Shown here: piece by piece, positions 1-12,194 of the stretch
Layout of the letters: the number at the start of each line of letters is the position of its first letter
Numbering within the stretch: position 1 is the first letter of the stretch
Origin: Myroides oncorhynchi
GTDB lineage: Bacteria > Bacteroidota > Bacteroidia > Flavobacteriales > Flavobacteriaceae
Direction: 5' to 3'
Length of the DNA: 64,000 nt
NCBI RefSeq assembly: GCF_020905415.1
Contig: NZ_JAJJMP010000001.1
Span: forward strand, 711,501 to 775,500
The notes under the pieces: model-generated
Told to the model about the DNA's origin: nothing
Database searches by the model: none
What the model saw: only the letters and a program-made list of their open reading frames with translations
Position numbers and translations under genes: made by a program

Positions 1-149
1 CCACTACTTTGCTCTGAAGAAGATTTAGTAGTCATACTATCTAATGCATCAGTTGAAACATTAGAAGCGAATAATGAATTTGATTGTAGCAATAAAACAC
101 TTCCTATAATCAAACAAATTTGATGACAATTACGTCTAACTTTTTTCAT
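1..149 (-). CDS. secreted protein, N-terminal part only (gene runs off the window)
   Basis: Reading leftwards from an ATG at 149, an open frame stays open to the window edge (49 codons). The translation starts with a basic stretch (MKKVRRN) and a hydrophobic core (ICLIIGSVLLLQ), followed by SLFA-S, a good signal peptidase I site near residue 28. After the cleavage site the sequence is Ser/Thr-rich. The product is therefore probably exported to the periplasm or outer membrane. It is divergent from the superoxide dismutase gene. The family cannot be named from so short a piece. Confidence 0.6.
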   Translation of the reverse strand, partial: MKKVRRNCHQICLIIGSVLLLQSNSLFASNVSTDALDSMTTKSSSEQSS

Positions 150-360
150 TACTTAAAATTGTGTTGTTGTTGGTTGTACTAAATACCTCACTTAATACAG
201 TCACAAAAGAATGAAATGCCATTAGTAGACACAATGTTTAACGATTACCAAACAGTTAATCATTGTTATATAATTGTAAACAAAAAAATAACTAAATTAT
301 TTTTTAGTCTAATCTAAATTATTAATTTAGCCACGTCTAATAAAAATAAAACTATAAGTA

Positions 361-954
361 ATGAAATTCAAACTTCCTGATTTGCCATATGATAAAAGTT
401 CTTTCAATTCTTTTATATCTACTGAGGGATTCGACTATCACTATGGAAAACATCATCAAACGTATGTAAACAATCTTAACCATTTAATAACAAACACAAA
501 ATGGGAAGATGAATGTTTAGAGAACATTATCACAGGTACTCAAGCAGAAGGAGAAGTAGCTATATTTAACAATGCTGCTCAACATTATAATCATTCTTTT
601 TTCTGGAAATCCATCACGTCAATCCAAGGTACTCAGCCTAGTGAAGAACTATTAGACATGATAGGAAAACACTTCGGATCACTAGAAGACCTAAAAACGC
701 AATTCATTGACAAAGCGACTAAATTATTTGGAAGTGGATGGGTCTGGTTAGTATTAACACCAGAAAGTAAGTTGGAGCTTATGAGTCTAAAAGATGCTGA
801 CACACCACTAGTACATGGCAATACACCATTACTAACTATAGATGTATGGGAACATGCGTACTATATAGATCATAGAAATGCAAGACCGAGCTTTATCCAA
901 TTATTTTGGAATGCAATCAACTGGGAATTTGTCAATCAAAATTTAGTGAAATGA
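361..954 (+). CDS. sodB: superoxide dismutase, Fe-type
   Basis: Converts superoxide to O2 and H2O2 in the cytosol (no signal peptide). The 197-residue protein has the usual length and both Fe/Mn-SOD domains. The four metal ligands are visible: His27 (FDYHYGKHH), His78 (NNAAQHYNHSFFW), and Asp161 and His165 (DVWEHAYYIDHRNARP). Gln74 in the NNAAQ motif is the iron-type second-shell glutamine; the manganese-type glutamine expected before the TPL motif is absent, so an iron enzyme is more likely, although cambialistic activity cannot be excluded. The start ATG at 361 is preceded by a very AT-rich leader without a Shine-Dalgarno sequence, which is normal in this phylum. The stop codon overlaps the start of the next gene. 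Confidence 0.93.
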   Translation: MKFKLPDLPYDKSSFNSFISTEGFDYHYGKHHQTYVNNLNHLITNTKWEDECLENIITGTQAEGEVAIFNNAAQHYNHSFFWKSITSIQGTQPSEELLDMIGKHFGSLEDLKTQFIDKATKLFGSGWVWLVLTPESKLELMSLKDADTPLVHGNTPLLTIDVWEHAYYIDHRNARPSFIQLFWNAINWEFVNQNLVK

Positions 955-1319
955 GTATAGAATGTATTATGCATATAGAGAAAAGCTGTCAACTAAAGCA
1001 AGAACTTGCTAACGAGCAGCAGCAAAAAGGGAATAACGATTTAGCCATTAACTACTATATCGAGGCCATAAGTCGATTAGAAGTATTATGTACTTCTTAC
1101 AAAGCTTATCTAAAAACAGGTCCCATACTCTATCTACAATACATAGATATATCCATTAAGTTAATTACCTTATATAGAAAAGAACAAGAAACTGACAAGT
1201 ATAAAAAATTAGTCTTTAAGCTTAACGCCTATATTGACAATGTAAAAGAGCTTATAAACAAAGATCATGAAATGTCGATTACACTAGCTAACTTCAAACT
1301 TAAGCTTGATAATATTTAA
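951..1319 (+). CDS. small helical protein of unknown function, coupled to sodB
   Basis: A 122-residue protein beginning MSIECIMHIEKSC. I chose the ATG at 951 because it overlaps the sodB stop in an ATGA arrangement, typical of translational coupling. A TTG at 906 would extend the frame into sodB and is less likely. The sequence is strongly helical and charged, with a stretch (GNNDLAINYYIEAISRLEVL) resembling a TPR or MIT-type helical hairpin, and no signal peptide. I do not recognise a family. The tight coupling suggests it is made together with the dismutase, but any functional link is inference. Confidence 0.65.
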   Translation: MSIECIMHIEKSCQLKQELANEQQQKGNNDLAINYYIEAISRLEVLCTSYKAYLKTGPILYLQYIDISIKLITLYRKEQETDKYKKLVFKLNAYIDNVKELINKDHEMSITLANFKLKLDNI

Positions 1320-1395
1320 AACTAAAAGAGTTTATTCCATTAATTAGTAAAGCCATAATTCTAAAATGATAAGAATAAAAAACTCTTTTTAAACA

Positions 1396-1424
1396 AAAAA
1401 GGTCTACATAATGTAGACCTTTTT
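1396..1424. terminator. bidirectional intrinsic terminator
   Basis: A 12-bp perfect stem: AAAAAGGTCTAC (1396-1407), a 5-nt loop and GTAGACCTTTTT (1413-1424), with A/T tracts on both sides. It separates the convergent sodB unit and the rpoBC block. A second weaker long-range inverted repeat (AAAAGAGTTT at 1324 with AAACTCTTTT near 1380) may assist the plus-strand genes. Confidence 0.85.
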
Positions 1425-1453
1425 GTGTTGATTACTCAACGATATTGTTTGAT

Positions 1454-1762
1454 TTAGGCTTCACCTTTAGTACCAAATTTAATAGACGATAATTCACTAG
1501 AAGCTTCCATATCAACTATAGGTCCATTACTACTTTCATAGCGTTGTACATTTTCGTGCAAAGCATTCATTAATCTCTTCGCATGTTGTGGCGTTAAGAC
1601 AATTCTAGACTTTACCTTACCTTTCGGCATTCCTGGCATTATGGTAACAAAATCAACCACAAATTCAGTATTAGAATGATTGATAATCGCTAAATTACAA
1701 TACACTCCTTCAGCTATAGTTTCATCTAACTCTAAACTAAATTGATCTTGCTCTTTCTCCAT
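1454..1762 (-). CDS. DUF3467 family protein
   Basis: A 102-residue acidic cytosolic protein with the DUF3467 pattern: an N-terminal beta-strand region (AEGVYCNLAIINHSNTEFVVDF) followed by RIVLTPQHAKRLMNALHENVQRYE. The family is widespread in Bacteroidota, commonly directly behind rpoC as here (4-bp gap), so it is very probably the last gene of the rpoBC transcript. No biochemical function is established that I know of. The position suggests a role linked to transcription or its control, which is inference. Confidence 0.88.
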   Translation of the reverse strand: MEKEQDQFSLELDETIAEGVYCNLAIINHSNTEFVVDFVTIMPGMPKGKVKSRIVLTPQHAKRLMNALHENVQRYESSNGPIVDMEASSELSSIKFGTKGEA

Positions 1763-1766
1763 AATA

Positions 1767-4700
1767 TTAGAAGTTTAAATCATTTTCTTTATTTGAAAAT
1801 CCTTCATCCTCAACTGTACTAACAAGAATATCTTCATACTCTCTCATACCAGTACCAGCAGGGATTCTATGACCTACAATAACGTTTTCTTTTAATCCAT
1901 TTAAACCATCTACTTTACCTGCCACAGCTGCTTCATTCAACACTTTCGTAGTTTCCTGGAACGATGCTGCAGAAATAAATGATTTAGTTTGTAATGACGC
2001 ACGAGTAATACCTTGTAACATTGGAGTACCAGTAGCTGGCATAACATCACGACTAACTACTAAGTTTTTGTCCTCACGTTTAAGTAATGAATTCTCATCA
2101 CGTAATTCACGCATAGTAACAATCTGTCCTTCTTTCAAATTATCAGATTCACCAGCCTCAACTACAACCTTCATACCATATAATCTATCATTCTCATAAA
2201 TAAAGTCAGCTGCATGAGCTAATTGATCTTCTAAGAATAATGTATCACCTGGGTCTTGGATTCTAACTTTACGCATCATTTGACGGATAACTACTTCAAA
2301 GTGCTTATCACTAATCTTAACCCCTTGAAGACGATATACTTCTTGAATCTCATTAACCAAATACTGTTGAACTGCAGATGGTCCTTGGATTCTTAAAATA
2401 TCATCTGGAGTAATAGCTCCATCAGAAAGTGGTAAACCAGCTTTCACGTAGTCATTTTCTTGAACTAAGATTTGGTTAGACAACTTAACTAAGTATTTTC
2501 TAACATCACCTGTTTTAGATTCTACTACAATCTCTCTGTTACCTCTTTTAATCTTACCAAACGAAACAACACCATCAATTTCAGAAACTACAGCTGGGTT
2601 CGAAGGATTACGAGCTTCTAATAACTCCGTAATTCTAGGAAGACCTCCTGTAATATCCCCTGCTTTAGATGTATGACGAGGAATCTTAACTAAAACTTTA
2701 CCAGCTTTAATTTTATCTCCATCATTAACCATTAAGTGAGAGCCTACTGGTAAGTTGTATGAACGAATTAATTCACCGTCTTTACCATAAATTAATAAAG
2801 TAGGAATTAACTTTTTATTTCTTGATTCAGTAATAACTTTTTCTTGGAATCCTGTTTGCTCATCAATCTCAACCATGAACGTTTGTCCTTGCTCGATATC
2901 TTCATAAGCAACTTTACCAGTAAACTCAGAAACAATTACACCATTATATGGATCCCATTTGAACAATGTTTTTCCTTCTTCTACAACATCAGTATCATTA
3001 ACAAAAATTGTTGAACCATAAGGAATATTATTAGTTGTTAATAAAATCCCAGTATTTGAATCATACAATTTTGCCTCTGTAGAACGAGAAATTACAATAT
3101 CAATAGCATTACCTTCATTGTCTTCACCTTTTACAGTTTTTAAGTCTTCTATTTCTAAACGACCACTAAACTTAGCATTAACACTAGATGTTTCAGAAAT
3201 GTTACCAGCAGTACCTCCAACGTGGAATGTTCTTAATGTTAACTGTGTACCAGGCTCCCCAATTGACTGAGCAGCAATAACACCAACAGCTTCACCTTTT
3301 TGAACCATTCTAGCAGTTGCTAAGTTACGTCCATAACATTTAGCACAGATACCAACTTTAGCCTCACAAGTCAATGGAGAACGCACCTCAATAGATTCTA
3401 TTGGAGAAGCATTAATCGCTTTAGCAATTGCCTCAGTAACTTCTTCACCTGCACCAACTAAAACCTCAGAGTTTAATGGGTTTACTACATCATTAAGAGC
3501 AACACGTCCTAAAACTCTTTCTCCTAATGACTCGATAACCTCCTCATTCTTTTTAAGTGGTTTAACATCAATACCTCTTAATGTACCACAATCAACTGAA
3601 TTAACAATTACATCTTGTGCCACATCGTGAAGACGACGTGTTAAATAACCAGCATCTGCTGTCTTTAATGCTGTATCGGCAAGACCTTTACGAGCACCGT
3701 GAGTAGAAATGAAATACTCTAAAATCGAAAGACCTTCCTTAAAGTTAGAAAGAATTGGATTTTCAATAATCTCACCACCACCAGCAGTTGATTTTTTAGG
3801 CTTAGCCATCAAACCACGCATACCTGTTAACTGACGAATCTGTTCTTTAGAACCACGGGCTCCAGAATCAAGCATCATATATACTGAGTTAAACCCTTGC
3901 TTATCCTCGCGGATATTCTTCATCGCTAACTCAGTTAACATAGCATTAGTAGATGTCCAAACATCAATTACCTGATTATAACGTTCGTTATTTGTGATAA
4001 GCCCCATGTTATAGTTCATAGTAATATGATCTACTTGTTGGTTAGCATCATCAATCAACTCTTGTTTACGCTCAGGAATCATAATATCACCTAAACTGAA
4101 AGATAATCCTCCGCGGAATGCGTAACCATATCCCATGCTTTTGATATCATCTAAGAAAGCAGCTGTAGTAGGTACATCAGTAATACTTAAAATACGACCA
4201 ATAATATCTCTTAACGATTTCTTAGTTAATACCTCATTTATATATCCAGCTACCTCAGGTACAACTTCATTAAATAAAATTCTACCAGCAGAAGTTTCAA
4301 TAATTTGATATACTAATTCACCTTCAGCATTATAATCTTTAGCTCTAACTCTTACATTAGCATTAAGATCTAACTTACCTTCATTAAGTGCAATATGTAC
4401 TTCCTCTACAGAATAGAAAGTCAATCCTTCACCTTTAATGATTTCTTCTGGAGTAGATTTACGTGACTTAGTCATGTAATATAATCCAAGAACCATATCC
4501 TGAGATGGTACAGTAATTGGTGCACCATTAGCAGGGTTCAAGATGTTGTGAGAAGCCAACATTAATAGTTGAGACTCCAAGATTGCCTCTGGTCCAAGAG
4601 GTAAGTGAACTGCCATCTGGTCACCATCGAAATCGGCGTTAAATGCCGTACACACTAATGGGTGTAATTGAATCGCTTTACCTTCGATTAACTTAGGTTG

Positions 4701-6062
4701 GAACGCTTGAATACCCAATCTGTGCAACGTAGGAGCACGGTTTAATAAAACTGGGTGTCCTTTAATTACGTTTTCTAAAATATCCCAAACAACTGGTTCT
4801 TTTTTATCTATAATTTTCTTAGCAGACTTAACTGTCTTAACAATACCTCTTTCTATTAACTTACGTATAACGAACGGTTTGTAAAGCTCAGCTGCCATAT
4901 CTTTTGGCAATCCACATTCGAATAATTTTAATTCTGGTCCAACAACAATTACCGAACGAGCTGAATAATCAACACGTTTACCAAGTAAGTTTTGACGGAA
5001 ACGACCTTGTTTACCTTTTAATGAATCAGAAAGTGATTTTAATGGTCGGTTAGATTCAGTCTTAACAGCAGAAGATTTTCTAGTGTTGTCAAATAGTGAA
5101 TCTACAGCTTCTTGAAGCATACGTTTCTCATTACGCAAGATTACTTCAGGAGCTTTAATCTCCATTAAACGTTTTAAACGGTTATTTCTGATGATTACAC
5201 GACGGTATAAGTCATTTAAATCAGATGTAGCAAAACGACCTCCATCTAGTGGCACTAATGGACGTAATTCTGGTGGAATAACTGGAATTACTTTCAAGAT
5301 CATCCACTCAGGTCTATTCTCACGATTCAAATTAGAATCACGGAAAGACTCAACTACTTGAAGACGTTTTAACGCTTCAGTTTTTCTTTGTTTAGATGTT
5401 TCGTTATTAGCTGCATGACGTAAAGTATACGACAATTGATCTAAATCAGTTGTAGCTAACAAATCCATAATACACTCCGCACCCATCTTAGCGATGAATT
5501 TGTTCGGATCTGTATCATCTAAGTATTGGTTTTCTATTGGAAGAGTATCACAGATATTCAAGTACTCTTCTTCTGTTAAGAAATCTAATCTATTGATTGA
5601 TTCACCATCAACGTTCTTAGCAATACCAGCTTGGATTACTACATAACGTTCATAGTATATGATCATATCTAACTTCTTAGAAGGAAGTCCTAGGATATAA
5701 CCTATTTTGTTAGGTAAAGAACGGAAATACCAGATATGAGCAATTGGCACAACTAAATTGATGTGACCTACTCTATCTCTACGTACTTTCTTCTCAGTAA
5801 CTTCAACTCCACAACGGTCGCAAACGATACCTTTGTAACGGATTCTCTTATACTTACCACAAGCACATTCGTAATCTTTTACAGGTCCGAAGATACGCTC
5901 ACAGAAAAGACCATCACGTTCTGGTTTATGAGTACGATAGTTGATTGTTTCTGGTTTTAAAACTTCCCCTCTACTTTCTGCAAGAATAGACTCAGGTGAA
6001 GCTAAACCGATTGAGATTTTATTAAACCTTTTTACGGTACTTTTCTCTTTATTTTTATTCAT
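1767..6062 (-). CDS. rpoC: DNA-directed RNA polymerase subunit beta'
   Basis: The catalytic subunit of RNA polymerase. At 1431 residues it has the usual Bacteroidota length. The N-terminal zinc ribbon (C66, C68, C81, C84; [17 protein letters not shown]) is intact. The active-site motif [12 protein letters not shown] falls at residues 475-486, with the three Mg-binding aspartates at 477, 479 and 481. The second zinc cluster ([17 protein letters not shown]) and the trigger-loop/bridge-helix region ([24 protein letters not shown], split here by description) are present. It lies 69 bp behind rpoB in the same direction and is followed by DUF3467. The start at 6062 gives the expected MNKNKEKS... 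beginning. Confidence 0.98.
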   Translation of the reverse strand: MNKNKEKSTVKRFNKISIGLASPESILAESRGEVLKPETINYRTHKPERDGLFCERIFGPVKDYECACGKYKRIRYKGIVCDRCGVEVTEKKVRRDRVGHINLVVPIAHIWYFRSLPNKIGYILGLPSKKLDMIIYYERYVVIQAGIAKNVDGESINRLDFLTEEEYLNICDTLPIENQYLDDTDPNKFIAKMGAECIMDLLATTDLDQLSYTLRHAANNETSKQRKTEALKRLQVVESFRDSNLNRENRPEWMILKVIPVIPPELRPLVPLDGGRFATSDLNDLYRRVIIRNNRLKRLMEIKAPEVILRNEKRMLQEAVDSLFDNTRKSSAVKTESNRPLKSLSDSLKGKQGRFRQNLLGKRVDYSARSVIVVGPELKLFECGLPKDMAAELYKPFVIRKLIERGIVKTVKSAKKIIDKKEPVVWDILENVIKGHPVLLNRAPTLHRLGIQAFQPKLIEGKAIQLHPLVCTAFNADFDGDQMAVHLPLGPEAILESQLLMLASHNILNPANGAPITVPSQDMVLGLYYMTKSRKSTPEEIIKGEGLTFYSVEEVHIALNEGKLDLNANVRVRAKDYNAEGELVYQIIETSAGRILFNEVVPEVAGYINEVLTKKSLRDIIGRILSITDVPTTAAFLDDIKSMGYGYAFRGGLSFSLGDIMIPERKQELIDDANQQVDHITMNYNMGLITNNERYNQVIDVWTSTNAMLTELAMKNIREDKQGFNSVYMMLDSGARGSKEQIRQLTGMRGLMAKPKKSTAGGGEIIENPILSNFKEGLSILEYFISTHGARKGLADTALKTADAGYLTRRLHDVAQDVIVNSVDCGTLRGIDVKPLKKNEEVIESLGERVLGRVALNDVVNPLNSEVLVGAGEEVTEAIAKAINASPIESIEVRSPLTCEAKVGICAKCYGRNLATARMVQKGEAVGVIAAQSIGEPGTQLTLRTFHVGGTAGNISETSSVNAKFSGRLEIEDLKTVKGEDNEGNAIDIVISRSTEAKLYDSNTGILLTTNNIPYGSTIFVNDTDVVEEGKTLFKWDPYNGVIVSEFTGKVAYEDIEQGQTFMVEIDEQTGFQEKVITESRNKKLIPTLLIYGKDGELIRSYNLPVGSHLMVNDGDKIKAGKVLVKIPRHTSKAGDITGGLPRITELLEARNPSNPAVVSEIDGVVSFGKIKRGNREIVVESKTGDVRKYLVKLSNQILVQENDYVKAGLPLSDGAITPDDILRIQGPSAVQQYLVNEIQEVYRLQGVKISDKHFEVVIRQMMRKVRIQDPGDTLFLEDQLAHAADFIYENDRLYGMKVVVEAGESDNLKEGQIVTMRELRDENSLLKREDKNLVVSRDVMPATGTPMLQGITRASLQTKSFISAASFQETTKVLNEAAVAGKVDGLNGLKENVIVGHRIPAGTGMREYEDILVSTVEDEGFSNKENDLNF

Positions 6063-6093
6063 GGTAAACTTACTTGTTAAAGTGTATGATAAA

Positions 6094-6119
6094 GAGTAAG
6101 CTGTTTTACCAGCTTACTC
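6094..6119 (-). promoter_or_regulatory. hairpin in the rpoB-rpoC spacer
   Basis: A 9-bp perfect inverted repeat (GAGTAAGCT / AGCTTACTC, 8-nt loop) lies in the 69-bp gap between rpoB and rpoC. On the transcript it is not followed by a clear U-run, so it looks like an intercistronic processing or stability structure rather than a full terminator. Confidence 0.55.
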
Positions 6120-6131
6120 CATAACCTTAGT

Positions 6132-9100
6132 TTATTCTTCTAATCTGATGTCTAGTCCAAGACCTTTCAATTCATGCATTAATACATTGAATGATTCAGG
6201 TAATCCTGGTTCTGGCATAGTTTCTCCTTTAACGATTGCTTCGTAAGTTTTAGCTCTACCTATAACGTCATCTGATTTTACCGTCAAGATCTCACGTAAT
6301 GTACTAGACGCACCATAAGCTTCTAATGCCCAAACCTCCATCTCTCCGAAACGTTGACCACCAAACTGAGCTTTACCTCCTAATGGCTGTTGCGTGATTA
6401 ATGAGTATGGTCCTATAGAACGTGCGTGCATCTTATCATCTACCATGTGACCAAGTTTCAGCATATAGATAACTCCAACAGTTGCACGTTGGTGGAATCT
6501 TTCTCCTGTACCTCCATCATATAAGTAAGTGTGTCCAAAACGCGGTATACCCGCCTCATCTGTAAGCGCATTGATCTGATCCAATTCAGCACCATCAAAG
6601 ATAGGAGTCGCATACTTTCTTCCAAGTTTTTGACCTGCCCATCCTAATACTGTTTCATAAATCTGTCCAATGTTCATACGAGAAGGTACCCCTAATGGGT
6701 TCAATACGATATCTACTGGTGTTCCATCCTCTAAGAAAGGCATATCTTCGTCTCTAACGATACGAGCTACAATACCTTTATTACCGTGACGTCCAGCCAT
6801 CTTATCTCCTACACGTAATTTACGTTTTTTAGCAATATAAACCTTCGCTAATTTCAAAATTCCAGAAGGCAACTCATCCCCTACAGTAATCATAAATTTC
6901 TCTCTTCTTAGAACCCCTTGAAGATCGTTTAATTTGATTTTATAGTTGTGGATCAAATCAGTAATCATACCATTTGTATCCTCATCCGTTGTCCACTGTC
7001 CTTTAGTTAAATGTGCGAAATCTTCTACAGCAAATAACATTTTTTGAGTAAATTTCTTACCTTTTGGTAAAATCTCTTCTCCTAAATCATTCAATACACC
7101 TTGAGATGTTTTACCATTCACGATAAAGAATAATTTCTCAACTAAACGCTCTTTCAATTCGTTGTACTTAACTTCGAATCGCGTTTCTAATAAAGCCAAT
7201 TCGTCTTTATCTTTTGAACGTTTACGTTTATCTTTTACTGCTCTTGCGAACAATTTCTTATCTAATACAACACCTCTTAAAGATGGTGAAGCTTTTAATG
7301 AAGCATCTTTAACGTCTCCTGCTTTATCACCAAAGATAGCACGTAGTAATTTCTCTTCTGGAGTAGGATCTGACTCTCCTTTTGGAGTGATCTTACCAAT
7401 AAGAATATCACCAGGCTTAACTTCAGCACCAATGCGGATCATACCGTTCTCATCTAAATCTTTTGTTGCCTCTTCAGATACGTTAGGGATATCATTAGTT
7501 AACTCTTCGTTACCTAATTTAGTATCTCTTACTTCTAAAGTATAGTCATCAATATGGATAGATGTAAAGATATCTTCACGTACCACTCTTTCACAAATAA
7601 CAATAGCATCCTCGAAGTTGTAACCTTTCCATGGCATAAATGCCACTTTCATATTACGTCCAAGAGCTAACTCTCCTTGTTGAGTAGCATATCCTTCACA
7701 AAGTACTTGTCCTTTTGTTACTCTATCTCCTCTACGAACGATAGGTTTCAAGTTGATACTTGTACTTTGGTTAGTTTTTCTAAACTTAATCAAGTTGTAT
7801 GATTTCTCATCTGGATCAAAGCTAATCAAACGCTCTTCATCAGTACGATCATACTTAATGATGATCTTCTGAGCATCAACATACTCAACTGTTCCTTCAC
7901 CTTCTGCGTTAATTAAAACACGTGAATCAGAAGCAACTTGTCTTTCTAATCCTGTACCTACGATAGGAGATTCAGGACGTAATAATGGAACCGCTTGACG
8001 CATCATGTTAGATCCCATCAATGCACGGTTGGCATCATCATGCTCTAAGAAAGGAATCAAAGAAGCTGAAATAGATGCAATCTGGTTAGGAGCAACGTCA
8101 GTAAAGTGAATATCTTTCGGTTCAACTACTGGGAAATCCCCTTCTTCTTTTACAACTATTTTTTGTTCAGTGATGAATCCTTTTTCATCAACAGCAATGT
8201 TCGCTTGCGCGATTAACATTCCTTCTTCTTCTTCAGCACTTAAATAAACTGGTGCATTCACGATATCAACTTGACCATCAACTACTGGACGGTAAGGTGT
8301 CTCAATGAATCCCATATTATTTACTTTAGCATAAACTGCTAAAGATGAAATCAAACCAATGTTTGGTCCCTCTGGTGTCTCAATAGGACATAAACGTCCG
8401 TAGTGAGTATAGTGAACGTCACGCACCTCGAAACCTGCTCTCTCTCTAGATAAACCTCCAGGTCCTAGTGCAGACAAACGACGTTTGTGTGTAATCTCTG
8501 CTAATGGATTCGTTTGATCCATAAACTGAGATAACTGATTCGTACCAAAGAATGAATTAATTACTGACGATAAAGTCTTAGCGTTAATCAAGTCGATCGG
8601 TGTGAACACCTCGTTGTCACGTACGTTCATACGCTCGCGAATTGTTCTAGCCATACGAGCTAAACCAACACCAAACTGAGCTGATAATTGTTCTCCTACT
8701 GTTCTTACACGACGGTTAGATAAGTGGTCAATATCATCAATCTCTGCTTTAGAGTTAATTAATTCAATTAAGTATTTAACAATAGTGATAATATCTTCTT
8801 TTGTTAAAACTTGTTTGTCAATTGGAGTATCAAGATTAAGTTTCTTGTTCATTCTATAACGACCAACTTCACCTAGATTGTAACGTTGATCAGAGAAGAA
8901 CAATTTATCTATAATACCACGTGCAGTTTCCTCATCTGGCGGTTCTGCATTACGCAACTGACGGTAGATGTGCTCTACTGCCTCTTTTTCAGAGTTAGTA
9001 GGGTCCTTCTGTAACGTATTATGTATGATGGCATAATCTGCCTGATTATTATCTTCTTTATGTAAAAGGATAGTCTTAACGTTAGCCTCAATGATTTCTT

Positions 9101-9947
9101 CGATATTATCTTTATCTAGGACTGTATCACGGTCTAAGATAATCTCATTTCTCTCAATTGAAACAACTTCTCCAGTATCCTCATCTACGAAATCCTCATG
9201 CCAAGTGTTTAACACACGTGCAGCAAGACGTCTTCCGTTATATTTTTTTAGTCCTGTTTTCGATACTTTAACTTCCTCTGCTAGGTCGAAAATCTCTAGG
9301 ATATCCTTGTCTCTTTCGAATCCTATAGCACGGAATAATGTTGTAACAGGTAACTTTTTCTTTCTATCGATATAAGCATACATTACGCTATTAATATCGG
9401 TAGCAAACTCAATCCATGATCCCTTAAAAGGAATTACTCTCGCCGAATATAACTTAGTTCCATTTGCATGGAATGACTGTCCAAAGAAAACACCTGGTGA
9501 ACGGTGTAGTTGCGAAACTACTACACGCTCAGCCCCATTGATTACGAATGTACCACTTGGCGCCATATACGGAATTGTTCCTAAATAAACATCTTGAACG
9601 ATAGTTTCAAAATCTTCATGTTCAGGATCAGTACAGTACAATTTCAAACGCGCTTTAAGCGGAACGCTATATGTCAGCCCTCTATCAATACATTCTTCGA
9701 TCGAATAACGAGGAGGATCAACAAAGTAATCAAGGAACTCCAAGACGAACTGGTTTCTTGTATCAGTAATCGGGAAGTTCTCCATGAAGGTATTGTATAA
9801 ACCTTCCTTACCTCTCTCTTCTGATTTCGTTTCTAATTGAAAGAAATCTTTAAAAGACTTAACCTGAATATCCAAAAAGTCTGGATAGGCAGGAATATTC
9901 TTTGTAGAGGCAAAATTTAGTCTTTCAGTCTGATTTGTGATCATCAA
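6132..9947 (-). CDS. rpoB: DNA-directed RNA polymerase subunit beta
   Basis: The 1271-residue beta subunit, full length. Visible landmarks are the rifampicin-region motifs ([19 protein letters not shown] and the following [13 protein letters not shown]), the [13 protein letters not shown] stretch, [29 protein letters not shown], and the C-terminal switch region [17 protein letters not shown]. The rifampicin region shows the susceptible-type residues Q, D, H and S at the usual places as far as can be judged by eye. It is followed by rpoC and preceded by rplL, with a hairpin in the 123-bp leader. Confidence 0.98.
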   Translation of the reverse strand: MMITNQTERLNFASTKNIPAYPDFLDIQVKSFKDFFQLETKSEERGKEGLYNTFMENFPITDTRNQFVLEFLDYFVDPPRYSIEECIDRGLTYSVPLKARLKLYCTDPEHEDFETIVQDVYLGTIPYMAPSGTFVINGAERVVVSQLHRSPGVFFGQSFHANGTKLYSARVIPFKGSWIEFATDINSVMYAYIDRKKKLPVTTLFRAIGFERDKDILEIFDLAEEVKVSKTGLKKYNGRRLAARVLNTWHEDFVDEDTGEVVSIERNEIILDRDTVLDKDNIEEIIEANVKTILLHKEDNNQADYAIIHNTLQKDPTNSEKEAVEHIYRQLRNAEPPDEETARGIIDKLFFSDQRYNLGEVGRYRMNKKLNLDTPIDKQVLTKEDIITIVKYLIELINSKAEIDDIDHLSNRRVRTVGEQLSAQFGVGLARMARTIRERMNVRDNEVFTPIDLINAKTLSSVINSFFGTNQLSQFMDQTNPLAEITHKRRLSALGPGGLSRERAGFEVRDVHYTHYGRLCPIETPEGPNIGLISSLAVYAKVNNMGFIETPYRPVVDGQVDIVNAPVYLSAEEEEGMLIAQANIAVDEKGFITEQKIVVKEEGDFPVVEPKDIHFTDVAPNQIASISASLIPFLEHDDANRALMGSNMMRQAVPLLRPESPIVGTGLERQVASDSRVLINAEGEGTVEYVDAQKIIIKYDRTDEERLISFDPDEKSYNLIKFRKTNQSTSINLKPIVRRGDRVTKGQVLCEGYATQQGELALGRNMKVAFMPWKGYNFEDAIVICERVVREDIFTSIHIDDYTLEVRDTKLGNEELTNDIPNVSEEATKDLDENGMIRIGAEVKPGDILIGKITPKGESDPTPEEKLLRAIFGDKAGDVKDASLKASPSLRGVVLDKKLFARAVKDKRKRSKDKDELALLETRFEVKYNELKERLVEKLFFIVNGKTSQGVLNDLGEEILPKGKKFTQKMLFAVEDFAHLTKGQWTTDEDTNGMITDLIHNYKIKLNDLQGVLRREKFMITVGDELPSGILKLAKVYIAKKRKLRVGDKMAGRHGNKGIVARIVRDEDMPFLEDGTPVDIVLNPLGVPSRMNIGQIYETVLGWAGQKLGRKYATPIFDGAELDQINALTDEAGIPRFGHTYLYDGGTGERFHQRATVGVIYMLKLGHMVDDKMHARSIGPYSLITQQPLGGKAQFGGQRFGEMEVWALEAYGASSTLREILTVKSDDVIGRAKTYEAIVKGETMPEPGLPESFNVLMHELKGLGLDIRLEE

Positions 9948-10012
9948 TGGACAAAAAATTTTGATTAGAATTTGAATTGTATTTTACTTATAAATCTCTT
10001 TATACGCAAAAT

Positions 10013-10048
10013 GGTTTAGGCCTTTGGGAAGCTCCCAAGACCTAAACC
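10013..10048 (-). promoter_or_regulatory. attenuator-like hairpin between rplL and rpoB
   Basis: A long imperfect stem: GGTTTAGG (10013-10020) pairs with CCTAAACC (10041-10048), and the inner TTTGGGA pairs with TCCCAAG around a 3-nt loop. On the transcript it is followed only by a short T-rich run (ATTTTGCG), which would make it a partial terminator. A partial terminator between rplL and rpoB is known from E. coli; assigning the same role here is inference. Confidence 0.6.
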
Positions 10049-10070
10049 TAAAATATTTTTTAGAAAAAAA

Positions 10071-10436
10071 CTATTTAAGCTCTACTACAGCTCCAGCTTC
10101 TTCTAATGATTTTTTAAGACCTTCAGCCTCATCTTTAGAAACTCCTTCTTTGATGTTAGCTGGTGTAGAATCTACGATATCTTTAGCTTCTTTTAATCCT
10201 AAACCTGTTAATTCTTTAACAGCTTTAACTACAGCTAATTTAGAAGCTCCAGCTTCTTTTAATACAACTGTAAACTCAGTTTGCTCTTCAGCAGCCTCAG
10301 CAGCTCCACCTGCAACTACTACAGCAGCAGCAGCTGGTTCGATTCCATACTCATCTTTTAATATAGTTGCTAATTCGTTAACTTCTTTTACAGTTAAGCT
10401 AACTAATTGTTCTGCGAATTGTTTCAAATCTGCCAT
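10071..10436 (-). CDS. rplL: 50S ribosomal protein bL12 (L7/L12)
   Basis: A 121-residue stalk protein that recruits translation factors. It has the N-terminal dimerisation helix region ([26 protein letters not shown]), an Ala/Glu-rich hinge ([18 protein letters not shown]) and the C-terminal factor-binding domain ([24 protein letters not shown]). Standard order behind rplJ. Confidence 0.98.
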   Translation of the reverse strand: MADLKQFAEQLVSLTVKEVNELATILKDEYGIEPAAAAVVVAGGAAEAAEEQTEFTVVLKEAGASKLAVVKAVKELTGLGLKEAKDIVDSTPANIKEGVSKDEAEGLKKSLEEAGAVVELK

Positions 10437-10519
10437 TTTTCTATCTTTTAATGATTTGTAAAAATATAATTTATTAATGTGCGTTCTAATGAACTTTAAA
10501 AACTAAGTTTAGTCGGTGA

Positions 10520-11008
10520 CTATTCTTCGTCTTTAAATTGGTTTTTAAGAGCTGAAATAACTCTTTGAGCTGGTGATTGAAGTAATCCAATGATTTCTCC
10601 AATAACTTCTTCTTTAGATTTAAGAGCAACTAATGCATCTAAATTCTCATCTCCAACATAAACTTCCTCATTGATATAAGCTCCTTTCAAAGCTGGAATC
10701 GCTGATTTCTTTCTGAAGTCTTTGATGATTTTAGCAGGTCCATTTGCAACTTCTGCAAATAAAACAGCACTATTTCCTTTTAAAGTAGAAGGTAACTCTT
10801 CGTAATTTTTATCTGAAGCTTCCATCGCTTTTGCAAGCAATGTATTTTTAACTACTTCAATTTTAATTCCAGCTTTGTTACAAGCTCTTCTTAAATTTGA
10901 AGTAACTTCAGCATTCAATCCTGATATATCTGCGATATAGAAGATATTAGCGTCAGCTAACTTAGCTTTTAAATCTTCTATCGCTACTGCTTTCTGTTCT
11001 CTAGTCAT
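10520..11008 (-). CDS. rplJ: 50S ribosomal protein uL10
   Basis: A 162-residue stalk base protein that binds 23S rRNA and carries L12 dimers. The N-terminal RNA-binding domain (MTREQKAVAIEDLKAKLADA, DISGLNAEVTSNLRR, KVVKNTLLAKAM-like segment) and the C-terminal L12-binding helix (LLQSPAQRVISALKNQ) are present. It sits 23 bp behind rplA. Confidence 0.97.
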   Translation of the reverse strand: MTREQKAVAIEDLKAKLADANIFYIADISGLNAEVTSNLRRACNKAGIKIEVVKNTLLAKAMEASDKNYEELPSTLKGNSAVLFAEVANGPAKIIKDFRKKSAIPALKGAYINEEVYVGDENLDALVALKSKEEVIGEIIGLLQSPAQRVISALKNQFKDEE

Positions 11009-11031
11009 ACGAATAATTATTAATTTACCAA

Positions 11032-11721
11032 TTATACTGCTTTAGGATCTAAAGCAATAGCAGGGCTCATAGTACTAGATATATTAATAGACTTGATATA
11101 CGTACCTTTAGCTGCAGTTGGTTTTAATTTGATTAATGTTTGGATTAATTCAGCTGCATTCTCAGTAATTTTATCAGCTTCGAAAGAAACTTTACCGATT
11201 GATGCGTGAACAATACCAGTTTTATCAACTTTAAAATCGATTTTACCAGCTTTCACTTCTTGAACAGCTTTCGCTACGTCCATAGTAACAGTTCCTGTTT
11301 TAGGGTTTGGCATTAAACCTCTTGGTCCTAATATACGACCTAAAGGACCTAATTTACCCATAACAGCAGGCATAGTGATGATAACATCTACATCTGTCCA
11401 ACCGTCTTTGATCTTTTGTAAGTACTCGTCTAATCCAACATAGTCAGCACCAGCAGCTAAAGCCTCAGCTTCTTTATCTGGAGTAACCAATGCCAACACT
11501 CTTACATCTTTACCTGTTCCGTGAGGTAATGTAACTACACCACGCACCATTTGATTTGCTTTACGTGGATCAACTCCTAAACGTACTGCGATATCTACTG
11601 ATTCGTCAAATTTTGCAGAAGCAACTTCTTTAATCAATGCAGATGCATCTTTCAAAGAATACAATCTATTCTTCTCGATTTTAGCTGCAGCTTCTTTTTG
11701 CTTTTTTGTTAATTTTGCCAT
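11032..11721 (-). CDS. rplA: 50S ribosomal protein uL1
   Basis: A 229-residue L1 stalk protein. Family motifs visible: [49 protein letters not shown] and the C-terminal [15 protein letters not shown]. In other bacteria L1 represses its own operon by binding the leader in front of rplK. It lies 18 bp behind rplK. Confidence 0.98.
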   Translation of the reverse strand: MAKLTKKQKEAAAKIEKNRLYSLKDASALIKEVASAKFDESVDIAVRLGVDPRKANQMVRGVVTLPHGTGKDVRVLALVTPDKEAEALAAGADYVGLDEYLQKIKDGWTDVDVIITMPAVMGKLGPLGRILGPRGLMPNPKTGTVTMDVAKAVQEVKAGKIDFKVDKTGIVHASIGKVSFEADKITENAAELIQTLIKLKPTAAKGTYIKSINISSTMSPAIALDPKAV

Positions 11722-11739
11722 TTCTTCTTTCTTTTACAA

Positions 11740-12177
11740 TTAAAAAGGAGCAGTTCCAGTTACAGAAATTCCCATAGATCTTGCAGTACCTGCAATCATA
11801 CTCATAGCTGCTTCAACAGTAAATGCATTTAAATCAGGCATTTTGTCTTCTGCGATAGCACGAACTTGTTCCCAAGTTACGCTAGCTACTTTTTTTCTAT
11901 TAGGCTCACCAGATCCAGATTTCACTTTTGCAGCCTCTAATAATTGAACAGCAGCAGGTGGCGTTTTAACAACAAAGTCAAATGATTTGTCTTTGTACAC
12001 AGTAATTTGTACTGGTAAAATTTTACCGGGTTTATCTTGTGTTCTAGCATTAAATTGCTTACAGAACTCCATGATGTTAACTCCAGCAGCCCCCAAAGCA
12101 GGTCCAACCGGTGGCGAAGGATTCGCTGCACCTCCCTTAACTTGTAGTTTAACTACTTTACTAATTTCTTTTGCCAT
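11740..12177 (-). CDS. rplK: 50S ribosomal protein uL11
   Basis: A 145-residue protein of the GTPase-associated centre. The proline-rich N-terminal switch ([15 protein letters not shown]) and the rRNA-binding C-terminal domain ([30 protein letters not shown]) are intact. It starts 56 bp behind nusG, with a hairpin in the spacer. Confidence 0.98.
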   Translation of the reverse strand: MAKEISKVVKLQVKGGAANPSPPVGPALGAAGVNIMEFCKQFNARTQDKPGKILPVQITVYKDKSFDFVVKTPPAAVQLLEAAKVKSGSGEPNRKKVASVTWEQVRAIAEDKMPDLNAFTVEAAMSMIAGTARSMGISVTGTAPF

Positions 12178-12194
12178 TTCTTAAAAAAATTTGG

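Noticed and set aside
10024..10461. Long plus-strand frame opposite rplL
   Set aside because: Antisense shadow of a highly conserved ribosomal gene; low-complexity Ser/Ala composition and no family resemblance.
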